Below are positions 56,818 to 64,000 of a DNA stretch of 64,000 bases, one piece after another; position 1 is the first letter of the stretch, and each line of letters starts with the position of its first letter. The translations under genes and the position numbers were made by a program. Under the pieces are notes generated by a model. That model saw only the letters and a program-made list of their open reading frames with translations, was not told where the DNA came from and did no database searches. Source of the stretch: Streptomyces sp. NBC_01775 (GTDB lineage Bacteria > Actinomycetota > Actinomycetes > Streptomycetales > Streptomycetaceae); contig NZ_CP109104.1 in the NCBI RefSeq assembly GCF_035917675.1, forward strand, positions 6,820,001 through 6,884,000, written 5' to 3'.

Positions 56818-58392
56818 TCACACGGTCTCGCCGTCGGCAGTGCGCTCCACGAGCCGCACCAGGGTACGCACGGCGGAGCCGGTGCCGCCCTTGGGTGTGT
56901 AGCCGAACGGCGCCGACTCGTTGAAGGCCGGACCCGCGATGTCCAGGTGCGCCCAGGCCGTGCCCTCGGGGACGAACTCCTTCAGGAACAGCCCGGCGAC
57001 CAGGCCGCCGCCCATGCGCTCGCCCATGTTGGCGATGTCGGCGATCGTCGAGTCCATGCTCTTGCGCAGGTGGGGGAGCAGCGGCATCGGCCAGGCGGCC
57101 TCGCCGGCTTCCCCGGCCGTCTCGTGCACAGCGGTACGGAAGGTGTCGTCGTTGGCCATGATCCCGAAGGTGCGGTGGCCCAGCGCGAGCACCATCGCGC
57201 CGGTGAGGGTCGCCACGTCCACGATGGCGTCCGGCTTCTCCTCGCAGGCGCGGGTCAGCGCGTCCGCCAGCACCAGCCGGCCCTCGGCGTCGGTGTTGAG
57301 CACCTCGACGGTCTTGCCGCTGTACATCGTCAGCACGTCGCCGGGGCGGGTGGCCGAGCCCGAGGGCATGTTCTCGGCCAGCGCCAGCCAGCCGGTGACG
57401 TTGGCCTTCAGGCCCAGGCGGGCCGCGGCGACGACGGCGGAGAAGACGGCGGCGGCGCCGCTCATGTCGCACTTCATCGTCTCGTTGTGGCCCGCGGGCT
57501 TGAGGGAGATGCCGCCCGAGTCGTAGGTGATGCCCTTGCCCACCAGCGCCACGGACTTCTTGGCCTTCGGGTGGGTGTAGCCGATGCGGACCAGCCGCGG
57601 CGGCTGCGCGGAGCCGCCGCCGACCCCGAGGATGCCGCCGTAGCCGCCCTTGACCAGCGCCTTCTCGTCCAGCACCTCTACGGTGAGGCCGTGCTCCTTG
57701 GCGGCGGTGCGGGTGTGCGCCGCGAAGGACTTGGGGTGCAGGTCGTTGGCGGGGGTGTTGATCAGGTCGCGGGCGCGGTGCACCTCTTCGGCGAGCACGA
57801 GCGCGCGGTCGACGGCGGCCTTGTGCGCCTTGTCGCGCGGCTTCGCGCCGACGAGGGCGACCTCGGCCAGCGGCGCCGAGGAGTCCTTGCCCGCGCCCTT
57901 CGCCTTCTGCGTTTTCTGCGCCTTGTCCTCCTTGCCCCGGTAGGAGGTGAAGGAGTACGCGCCCAGCAGCGCGCCCTCGGCGACGGCGGCGACGGACCGG
58001 GCGTCCTCGGCGGGCAGCGCGAAGGCGGCCTTCTTCGTCCCGGCCAGCGCGCGGGCCGCGGCACCGGCGGCCCGGCGCAGCGTCTCGGGCTCGTACGTGC
58101 CCTTCTTGTCCGGCGCCTCGCCGAGGCCGACGGCCACGACGACGGGGGATTTCAGGCCATCGGCCGGTGCCGGGAGCTTGGTGACCTCCCCCTCGCCGCC
58201 GCCGGCCCCGAGGGTCTCCAGCGTCGTGGCGAGCTTGCCGCCGAACGCCTTGTCCACGGCCTCGCCGCCCGGGGCGACCACGACGGTGGCCTTGGCGGCC
58301 TTGTCCGAGGACGGGACCTTGGCGATACCGACGACGACAGCGTCCGCGCGCAGTGTCGCCGCGGACGAGGTGCTGAGAGTCAGTGCTGACAC
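56818..58392 (-). CDS. pepA: Leucyl aminopeptidase (M17)
   Basis: A 524-residue M17 metallopeptidase. The N-terminal domain (residues 1-180) is variable. The C-terminal catalytic domain has VGKGITYDSGGISLKPAG, MKCDMSGAA and the signature NTDAEGRLVLAD, which together hold the Lys, Asp, Glu and Arg residues for two metal ions. It removes N-terminal amino acids from peptides in the cytoplasm. I chose GTG 58392 (VSALTLSTSS) because it follows an AAGGAAGAAGG sequence. Longer in-frame starts lie before this sequence and are unlikely. Confidence 0.93.
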   Translation of the reverse strand: MSALTLSTSSAATLRADAVVVGIAKVPSSDKAAKATVVVAPGGEAVDKAFGGKLATTLETLGAGGGEGEVTKLPAPADGLKSPVVVAVGLGEAPDKKGTYEPETLRRAAGAAARALAGTKKAAFALPAEDARSVAAVAEGALLGAYSFTSYRGKEDKAQKTQKAKGAGKDSSAPLAEVALVGAKPRDKAHKAAVDRALVLAEEVHRARDLINTPANDLHPKSFAAHTRTAAKEHGLTVEVLDEKALVKGGYGGILGVGGGSAQPPRLVRIGYTHPKAKKSVALVGKGITYDSGGISLKPAGHNETMKCDMSGAAAVFSAVVAAARLGLKANVTGWLALAENMPSGSATRPGDVLTMYSGKTVEVLNTDAEGRLVLADALTRACEEKPDAIVDVATLTGAMVLALGHRTFGIMANDDTFRTAVHETAGEAGEAAWPMPLLPHLRKSMDSTIADIANMGERMGGGLVAGLFLKEFVPEGTAWAHLDIAGPAFNESAPFGYTPKGGTGSAVRTLVRLVERTADGETV

Positions 58393-58668
58393 GGTGGGAG
58401 TGACCTTCTTCCTTGAAGTGGCCGAAGGGCATACGCCAACGGCTTCGGACGCTTCCGGCATCGTATGCCCGCCTCTGCCCGCTCTATCGGTGGGCGTCGC
58501 GTCCTTCTTTCCGTCCGCCGCGGAGGCAGGGCTGCGGGACTGTGTGGCCCGGGCGGTGCCCAACTGACGGTACCCATCGCGTGGTTGGCGGGTGCGGGTT
58601 CGGCGCCGCCCGTCACCTCCGTTCCGTGTCCCGCCGTCGCGGCGGACAACGCGGCCGGCAACAAACGG

Positions 58669-59469
58669 TCACAGAACGGTCAGGGCGACGAGTGCGGCCG
58701 TCGCCGCGGTCTCGGCGAGCGCGCCGAAGACATCGCCGGTCACCCCGCCGAACCGGCGGACACAGTGCCGCAGCAGCAGTTCGGCAGCCCCCAGCCCCAG
58801 CACGGCGGCGGCCCCGGCCCCAAGTGCCGCGCCCGGTCCCGGAAGCCCGCTCGCGGCGGCGAGGACAACGACGGCGCCCGCCACCAGGAGCGCGCCGGAA
58901 CGGGGCACCGTTCCGGCGACGGCGGCGCCCAGCCCTCCGCTCCGGGCGGCCGGCACCCCCTCCCGCGAGGCGAGGGTCAGTGCTGTGCGGGAGACGAGCG
59001 CGGCCACCGCGCCACCCGCGGCGCCCACGGCCCAGCCCCGGTCGTAGAGCGAGGCGAGCGCCGCGGCCTGCCCCAGCAGCACCAGCACGAGGGTGACGAC
59101 GCCGAACGGGCCGATGTCGGATCGTTTCATGATCCGCAGGGCCTCTTCGGCGGGCTTGCCGCTGCCCAGCCCGTCGGCGACATCGGCGAGCCCGTCCAGG
59201 TGCAGGCCCCGGGTGAGTACGGCGGGCACCGCCACCGTCGCGACCCCGGCGAGCAGTGCGGAGACCCCGCACACCAGCAGCAGGGCGCCGACGGCCGAGG
59301 CGGCGAGCCCCACCACGAGCCCGGCCAGCGGCGCGCACTCCATTCCGCGCCGCGCGGCGGGACGGTCCCAGCGGGCGACCCGTACGGGCAGCAGCGTCAG
59401 CGTGCCGAAGGCGAACCGCACGCCGTCGGCGAGCGAGGCGCGCTCGGCGTCGGGCGGGGAGCTGTTCAC
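58669..59469 (-). CDS. cobS: Adenosylcobinamide-GDP ribazoletransferase
   Basis: A 266-residue membrane enzyme that joins alpha-ribazole to GDP-cobinamide in the last steps of cobalamin synthesis. RGLHLDGLADVADGLGSG and EEALRIMKRSDIGPFGV are the CobS motifs with metal-binding Asp residues, and six to seven hydrophobic segments follow. The start is uncertain: GTG 59469 gives the normal N-terminus (NSSPPDAERASLADGVRFAF) but has no strong Shine-Dalgarno sequence. It is 11 bases after the rhomboid-like gene and could be translationally coupled to it. Confidence 0.9.
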   Translation of the reverse strand: MNSSPPDAERASLADGVRFAFGTLTLLPVRVARWDRPAARRGMECAPLAGLVVGLAASAVGALLLVCGVSALLAGVATVAVPAVLTRGLHLDGLADVADGLGSGKPAEEALRIMKRSDIGPFGVVTLVLVLLGQAAALASLYDRGWAVGAAGGAVAALVSRTALTLASREGVPAARSGGLGAAVAGTVPRSGALLVAGAVVVLAAASGLPGPGAALGAGAAAVLGLGAAELLLRHCVRRFGGVTGDVFGALAETAATAALVALTVL

Positions 59470-59480
59470 GAGGACGCAGG

Positions 59481-60191
59481 CTACCCGGGCCCTGGCCGCA
59501 GCCTGCGGGGAGGGCGCAGCACCCGCAGCGCGCACAGCGCCAGCACCACGCCGACGGCGGCCAGGTGTTCGCGCGCGGCGAGGTTCGGCATCAGCACGTA
59601 CTCGGCGGCCATCGCCAATACCACCAGTACACAGGTGAGCCAGGCGCGGTAGCACCAGGCCACATACGCGGCCAGCGCCACGACGGCGGCCGAGGGGCCG
59701 GTGTCGTGGATGCCGGCGGTGTCGGCGGGCAGCCCCAGGACGGGGAAGCCGGGCCCGAGCGCGGTGCCCAGTCGTGCGTACCACGTTCCGGCGAGCGTGC
59801 CGAGGTAGGCGACGGCGAGCGTGCGCGCGGGCCCCACGGTGGTCTCCGCGACGGCGAAGAGGAAGAGCACCTGTACCAGCGCGCCCCACAGCGGCAGGTC
59901 GGCGGCCGGGACGAACAGCGAGAGCGGGGTGCGGGCCAGCGCCTCCCACCAGGGCAGCCCCGCCGAGATCCCGCCGAGCCGGTGCACCAGGGCGTGCGCC
60001 CCGGCGCCGGTGTCCTGCCACAGCTGGAAGGCGAGGGTCAGACACAGGCAGGCGAGGGTGAGGGGCAGGGCCGCCGCCTTGCGCGCGGCCAGCGCGTCGT
60101 GGACGTCCCGGTACAGCGGCAGCCACTCGCGCCGTACGGCCTCCCGCGTCCGGGCCCGCGCCCGGACGCGGGCGCTCACCGGGCCGCTCAC
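59481..60191 (-). CDS. Rhomboid-like membrane protein
   Basis: A 236-residue protein with about six hydrophobic segments after a basic N-terminus. DTGPSAAVVALAAYV matches the GxSx motif of rhomboid serine proteases, and REHLAAVGVVLAL near the C-terminus offers the partner His. The usual loop-1 and Arg-Asn-Ala features are less clear, so it may be an active rhomboid or an inactive relative. It lies between an MprF-like gene and cobS in the same direction. A role in membrane proteolysis or lipid-related functions is possible; nothing in the sequence decides. Confidence 0.55.
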   Translation of the reverse strand: MSGPVSARVRARARTREAVRREWLPLYRDVHDALAARKAAALPLTLACLCLTLAFQLWQDTGAGAHALVHRLGGISAGLPWWEALARTPLSLFVPAADLPLWGALVQVLFLFAVAETTVGPARTLAVAYLGTLAGTWYARLGTALGPGFPVLGLPADTAGIHDTGPSAAVVALAAYVAWCYRAWLTCVLVVLAMAAEYVLMPNLAAREHLAAVGVVLALCALRVLRPPRRLRPGPG

Positions 60192-60221
60192 CGGGCGCTC
60201 ACCGCGTGCTCAGCCGGGCGT

Positions 60222-61958
60222 TCACCGGGTGCGCCGCATGCAGCGGGAGACCACGGGAATGTCCAAGAAGCCCTCGGCCACCGCGCCGGCGAAGCCGATC
60301 CTGGGCAGCTCGCTGCTCTTGGCGAACAGGATGAAGCGCGGCTCCCACACGGGCCGGTACTTCACGTTGGCGCGGTAGAGCGACTCGATCTGCCACCAGC
60401 GCGAGAAGAAGCTCAGCAGCGAGCGCCACAGCCGCAGCACGGGCCCGGCGCCCAGCTGCGCCCCGCGTTCGAACACGGAGCGGAACATGGCGAAGTTCAG
60501 CGAGATCTGGGTGACGCTCACCTCGTGGGCGCGCCGGATCAGTTCCAGGACGGCGAACTCCATCAGCCCGTTCTCCGCTTCGCGGTCCCTGCGCATCAGG
60601 TCCAGCGACAGCCCTTCGCGGCCCCAGGGCACGAACGAGAGCAGGGCGCGCAGGGCGCCTTGGGAGTCGCGGCACTCGACCATCACGCACCGCCCGTCGG
60701 CGGGGTCGCCGAGCCGGCCGAGCGCCATGGAGAACCCGCGCTCGGTCTCACTGTCGCGCCACTGTTCGGCGCGACGCATCAGCCGGGCCATCTCTGCGGG
60801 CGGGATGTCCTGGTGACGCCGGATCCGCGCCTGGTAGCCGGCGCGCCGCACCCGGTTGTACGCCTGGCGCACGGCCCGTATCGCGCGGCCCTCCAGGGTG
60901 AAGTCCGCGGTCTCCACGATCGCTTCGTCGCCGAGTTCGAGCGCGGCCAGACCGTGCCGGGAGTAGATGGTGCCCGCGATCTCGCCGGCGCCCATCACGG
61001 CGGGCGCCCAGGCGTGCTCCTCGGCCTCGGTGAGCCAGGCGTCGATGGCGCCGGGCCAGGCTTCGGGGTCGCCGATGGGGTCGGCGGAGGCGAGGGAGAC
61101 GCCGCCGAGGACGCGGTAGGTGACGGCGGCCTTTCCGGTGGGGGACCAGATGACGCTCTTGTCGCGGCGCAGCGCGAAGTAGCCGAGGGAGTCGCGCTCG
61201 CCGTGCCGCTCCAGCAGCAGCCGCAGCCGCTCCTCGTCCTCGGCGGTCATCGGCTGGGTCGCGCGGCGCGAGCGGAAGGCGGCCAGCAGGACGAGCAGGA
61301 GCAGCAGCGCGGCCATGACGTTGATGAACACGTCGACCCAGCCGGGGATGGCGATGCCGTCCGCCCGGTCCTCGGTGCCGGCGATGAAGACGAGCCGCCC
61401 CACCGCGTACGCCAACCGGCTGCCCAGGTCCGAGCGGGCGTCGACGGGGGACTGGTTGGTGACGGTGACCAGGAGGGTGGCCAGCGCGGTGGTCACCAGC
61501 AGCCCGCCGAAGGCGACGGCCAGCGCCAGCCGGGGGTTGGCGCGGTCGCCCTTGGCGGGGAATTCCCGGCGGCCGACCAGCAGACAGAGCACGAACAGCG
61601 CGGTGAGCGACCACGAGAGCCAGTCGAAGGCGTGCGCCCGCAGTTCGGGGAAGGTCGCCATCACGGCCGTGTAGAGCGCCAGGACCAGCGCGCCCATGGC
61701 GAGGTTGAGGATCCACGCCGCGCGCTTGCGCCGCCGCATGGTGACGGCCAGCACCGCCACGAACAGCGCGCCCGTGAACCCGGGCGCCACCAGGTGCGGG
61801 GTGAAGAAGTCGCCGTCGTTGTGCCGCTTCAGGTCACGGCCGAAGGAGATCCAGACCGCGCCGAGCAGGTTGACGACGGTGGCGGCCCGCAGATACCAGA
61901 TGACGAAGGCCGAGGCGTACTCGCGCGGGCCCGGGTGCGCGGACGAGGGCTCTCCCAT
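60222..61958 (-). CDS. MprF-like protein (phosphatidylglycerol lysyltransferase domain)
   Basis: A 578-residue protein. The first 250 residues contain six or seven hydrophobic segments. The C-terminal 320 residues match the DUF2156/MprF catalytic domain of GNAT-like fold, with ADPIGDPEAWPGAIDAWL, the AAVMGAGEIAGTIYSRHGLA region, FTLEGRAIRAVRQAYNRV and SLDLMRRDREAENGLMEFAV. Family members transfer lysine or alanine from tRNA to phosphatidylglycerol and lower the negative charge of the membrane; a subset has unknown substrates. The start is ambiguous (ATG 61958 or 61970, neither with a clear Shine-Dalgarno sequence). It lies 30 bases upstream of the rhomboid-like gene. Confidence 0.85.
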   Translation of the reverse strand: MGEPSSAHPGPREYASAFVIWYLRAATVVNLLGAVWISFGRDLKRHNDGDFFTPHLVAPGFTGALFVAVLAVTMRRRKRAAWILNLAMGALVLALYTAVMATFPELRAHAFDWLSWSLTALFVLCLLVGRREFPAKGDRANPRLALAVAFGGLLVTTALATLLVTVTNQSPVDARSDLGSRLAYAVGRLVFIAGTEDRADGIAIPGWVDVFINVMAALLLLLVLLAAFRSRRATQPMTAEDEERLRLLLERHGERDSLGYFALRRDKSVIWSPTGKAAVTYRVLGGVSLASADPIGDPEAWPGAIDAWLTEAEEHAWAPAVMGAGEIAGTIYSRHGLAALELGDEAIVETADFTLEGRAIRAVRQAYNRVRRAGYQARIRRHQDIPPAEMARLMRRAEQWRDSETERGFSMALGRLGDPADGRCVMVECRDSQGALRALLSFVPWGREGLSLDLMRRDREAENGLMEFAVLELIRRAHEVSVTQISLNFAMFRSVFERGAQLGAGPVLRLWRSLLSFFSRWWQIESLYRANVKYRPVWEPRFILFAKSSELPRIGFAGAVAEGFLDIPVVSRCMRRTR

Positions 61959-62159
61959 GCGGGGGAGCATATGCGACGTAAGGAGTGAAACGGACGGTAG
62001 GTCGGTGCGCCGCCGTACGCCCTGGTGCACCCCGGTGTGCCGACCCGCCGGCGAGCGTACGGAGCTGTCCGCGCGCCGGAAGTTTCCGTCAGCGCGCCGA
62101 AAGCGTCGTCAGGGCGTCGTCGGCGCCATCGGCGCGCCCTCGCGTCCCGTCCGTGGATC

Positions 62160-63305
62160 TCAGGTGGCGTCCACGGCGCCCCGGCCGCCGTCCGAGGGTC
62201 CCGCCGCCGTGTTCTCCGCTGCCGCGCCGTCCCCGCTCCCGTCGTCGTCCTTGTCCGCCTCCCGGACGGGCAGTTCGGCGGCCAGCGCCGCCGCCGCACG
62301 CACCAGCGGGAGCGCCAGCAGCGCCCCGGTGCCGCCACCCACCGCGATGCCCTGGTCGAGCAGCGGGTCGACGGCCATCCGGTCCAGCGCCTTGGCCTGC
62401 GCGGGCTCGCCTGTGCTCTGCCCCGCCAGCCACCAGTCCGGCGCCCGGAACGCGACCCGCTGGCCCACCAGCGCGCACGCCGCCGAGACCACCCCGTCCA
62501 GGATGACCGGCGTGTGCCGCACGGCCGACTGGAGCAAGAAGCCCGTCGTCGCGGTCAGGTCGGCGCCGCCCACGGTCGCCAGCAGCTGGAGCTGGTCGCC
62601 CAGCACCGGCCTGGCCCTGCGCAGCCCGTCCCGGATCGCGGCGCACTTGCGCATCCACGTCAGGTCGTCGATGCCGCCCCCGCCGCGCCCGGTCACCACC
62701 GAGGCGTCCGTGCCGCACAGCGCGGCGATCAGCGTCCCGGCCGCCGTGGTGCCGCCCACGCTCAGGTCGCCGAGCACCACCAGGTCCGTGCCCGCGTCGG
62801 CCTCCTCGTCGGCGACGGCCATTCCCGCGCGGAACGCCTCCTCGGCCTCCTCGGGCGTGAGCGCGTCCTCGATGTCCAGCCGGCCCGAGGAGCGGCGCAC
62901 CCGGTGCCGGGTCACCTCGGCGGGCAGCTCGCCCGGGTCGCAGTCCAGCGCCATGTCCACCACGCGCACCGGCACCTCGAAGCGCCGCGCGAGCACGGCG
63001 GCGGGCGAGGCGCCCTCCAGTGTCTCCCGCACCAGTTCGACGGCGGTGCCCCCGGCGTGGGTGGAGACGCCCAGCCCGGCCACACCGTGGTCGCCCGCGA
63101 ACACCACCAGCCGGGGAGCGGTCACCGGCCGCACCGGCACCTGGGCCTGCGCCGAGCCGAGCCACTCGCCCAACTCGTCCAGCCGCCCCAGCGCTTGCGG
63201 GGGCAGCCCGGTCAGCGTCCGGCGCTCCTCGGCCTCCTGGCGCAAACCGCCGTGGGGTCGCTCGATGAGGTCGGAGAAGTCGTCCAGGTCCAGGCGCTCA
63301 CTCAT
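62160..63305 (-). CDS. cobT: Nicotinate-nucleotide-dimethylbenzimidazole phosphoribosyltransferase
   Basis: A 381-residue CobT. AGDHGVAGLGVSTH opens the catalytic fold, DLSVGGTTAAGTLIAALCG binds phosphate/ribose, and PVILDGVVSAACALVGQRV and GGGTGALLALPLVRAA are further family blocks. It makes alpha-ribazole phosphate from nicotinate mononucleotide and 5,6-dimethylbenzimidazole for the lower ligand of cobalamin. An acidic/Gly-rich tail follows the conserved domain. It lies 86 bases downstream of cobU and probably shares its message. No cobalamin riboswitch was seen in the intervals inside the window. Confidence 0.93.
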   Translation of the reverse strand: MSERLDLDDFSDLIERPHGGLRQEAEERRTLTGLPPQALGRLDELGEWLGSAQAQVPVRPVTAPRLVVFAGDHGVAGLGVSTHAGGTAVELVRETLEGASPAAVLARRFEVPVRVVDMALDCDPGELPAEVTRHRVRRSSGRLDIEDALTPEEAEEAFRAGMAVADEEADAGTDLVVLGDLSVGGTTAAGTLIAALCGTDASVVTGRGGGGIDDLTWMRKCAAIRDGLRRARPVLGDQLQLLATVGGADLTATTGFLLQSAVRHTPVILDGVVSAACALVGQRVAFRAPDWWLAGQSTGEPAQAKALDRMAVDPLLDQGIAVGGGTGALLALPLVRAAAALAAELPVREADKDDDGSGDGAAAENTAAGPSDGGRGAVDAT

Positions 63306-63391
63306 GGTGGCTGAGCGTACGTGACGCCCCGGCGGCCTTCATCACCCCCGGTGCCGGCCCGCCGTCGCCCGGCGCCCCCGGGCAGGAGCGC

Positions 63392-64000
63392 TCAGCGCAG
63401 CGGGGTGGCGATGCCCCCGACGGTGAGCAGCACGTGCTCGCACTCGGCGGCGAACGCGGCGTTGAGACGGCCCAGTTCGTCGCGGAAGCGCCGCCCGGCG
63501 GGGGTGGCGGGCACCACCCCGGAGCCCACCTCGTTGCTGACGGCCACGATCCGCCGCCGCGTGCCCCGTACCGCCTCCGTCAGCGCGCCGACCCGCTCCT
63601 TCAGCCGGTCCGCGCCGCCCTTGGTCCACAGCGTGTCGTCCCACGCCTCGACCTCGTCCATCACGTGTGTCAGCCACAGCGACAGACAGTCGATCAGCAG
63701 CGGCGGCCCGTCCGCCGCCAGCAGCGGCACCAGGTCGCACGTCTCCTCGGTGCGCCAGGACGCCGGGCGCCGGTCGCGGTGCTCGGCCACCCGGTCGCCC
63801 CACTCCGGGTCCCCGTCGCGGCTGCCGCTGGTGGCCACGTACACCACGCCGGGGAACGCCGCCAGCCGCCGCTCCGCCTCCACCGACTTGCCCGAGCGCG
63901 CCCCGCCCAGCACGAGGGTGCGGCGCGGGACGTCGGGGACCGCGTGGTAGGCGCCGACGCTGAGCGTCGTGCCGTCCGGCACCGCGCGGGCCCCGGCGGC
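63392..64000 (-). CDS. cobU: Adenosylcobinamide kinase / phosphate guanylyltransferase (5' end outside window)
   Basis: The visible 203 residues contain the P-loop LVLGGARSGKSVEAERRL, VYVATSGSRDGDPEW, HRDRRPASWRTEE and VSNEVGSGVVPATPAGRRFRDELGRLNAAFA, all CobU motifs. The enzyme phosphorylates adenosylcobinamide and transfers GMP to it. The frame is open to the very end of the window (position 64000). The residues just before the kinase domain (AAGARAVPDGTTLSVGAY) match the end of the N-terminal domain in longer Streptomyces CobU proteins, so a GTG at 63982 is internal and the gene continues beyond the window. Confidence 0.93.
   Translation of the reverse strand, partial: AAGARAVPDGTTLSVGAYHAVPDVPRRTLVLGGARSGKSVEAERRLAAFPGVVYVATSGSRDGDPEWGDRVAEHRDRRPASWRTEETCDLVPLLAADGPPLLIDCLSLWLTHVMDEVEAWDDTLWTKGGADRLKERVGALTEAVRGTRRRIVAVSNEVGSGVVPATPAGRRFRDELGRLNAAFAAECEHVLLTVGGIATPLR

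Noticed and set aside
62160..64000. Cobalamin riboswitch near cobT/cobU
   Set aside because: No B12-box-like sequence or matching fold was recognised in the 86-base gap or beyond. A riboswitch could lie outside the window.

Overview
The window is a stretch of a high-GC actinobacterial chromosome, almost certainly Streptomyces or a close relative. The signs are very GC-rich third codon positions, frequent GTG and TTG starts, a two-domain geosmin synthase, a homodimeric pyruvate dehydrogenase E1, a monomeric NADP-isocitrate dehydrogenase, and linkage of glnA, aceE, sucB, lpdA, pepA and cobalamin genes. It opens inside glnA and closes inside cobU, so both end genes are partial.

Layout. 1-4.6 kb: end of glnA, an orphan methyltransferase of lower GC, and katG divergent from a Fur-type regulator. 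4.7-6.05 kb: atypical DNA with a disordered small protein, a possible antisense zinc-finger protein and tandem repeats. 6.05-8.5 kb: a YtrA-type GntR regulator with an ABC ATPase and permease in overlapping frames. 8.9-10.5 kb: an alpha/beta hydrolase and a frameshifted SnoaL-like gene. 10.4-17.6 kb: a glyoxylate/glycolate-type module (FAD/Fe-S oxidase, class V aminotransferase, IclR regulator, MatC-type dicarboxylate carrier).

17.7-21.7 kb holds the most interesting locus. It is a translationally coupled trio of a superfamily 1 helicase with an N-terminal metal-binding domain, a DarT-like ADP-ribosyltransferase and an ADP-ribosylglycohydrolase. It has the architecture of a toxin-antitoxin or phage-defence system in which a glycohydrolase takes the place of the usual DarG macrodomain antitoxin.

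21.8-42.4 kb: monomeric Idh, DUF1206 and DUF5685 proteins, a serine hydrolase divergent from a two-HTH regulator, a conserved phage-like protein, geosmin synthase, a small conserved protein, an FAD oxidoreductase, a TIGR01777 epimerase, a MocR regulator divergent from a cupin, an SMP-30-like secreted protein divergent from a MarR regulator, a DUF4240 protein, an SDR and a WYL regulator. 42.4-49.1 kb: aceE with a GntR/FCD regulator, then an apparently split copper amine oxidase (a secreted catalytic half and a membrane-anchored N-domain-like half). 49.2-53.2 kb: a large XRE-STAND-WD40 signalling protein. 53.3-64 kb: sucB-lpdA, pepA, cobS, a rhomboid-like membrane protein, an MprF-like protein, cobT and cobU. 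Many convergent ends carry strong inverted-repeat terminators, and several divergent promoters carry perfect palindromes that are probably operators.
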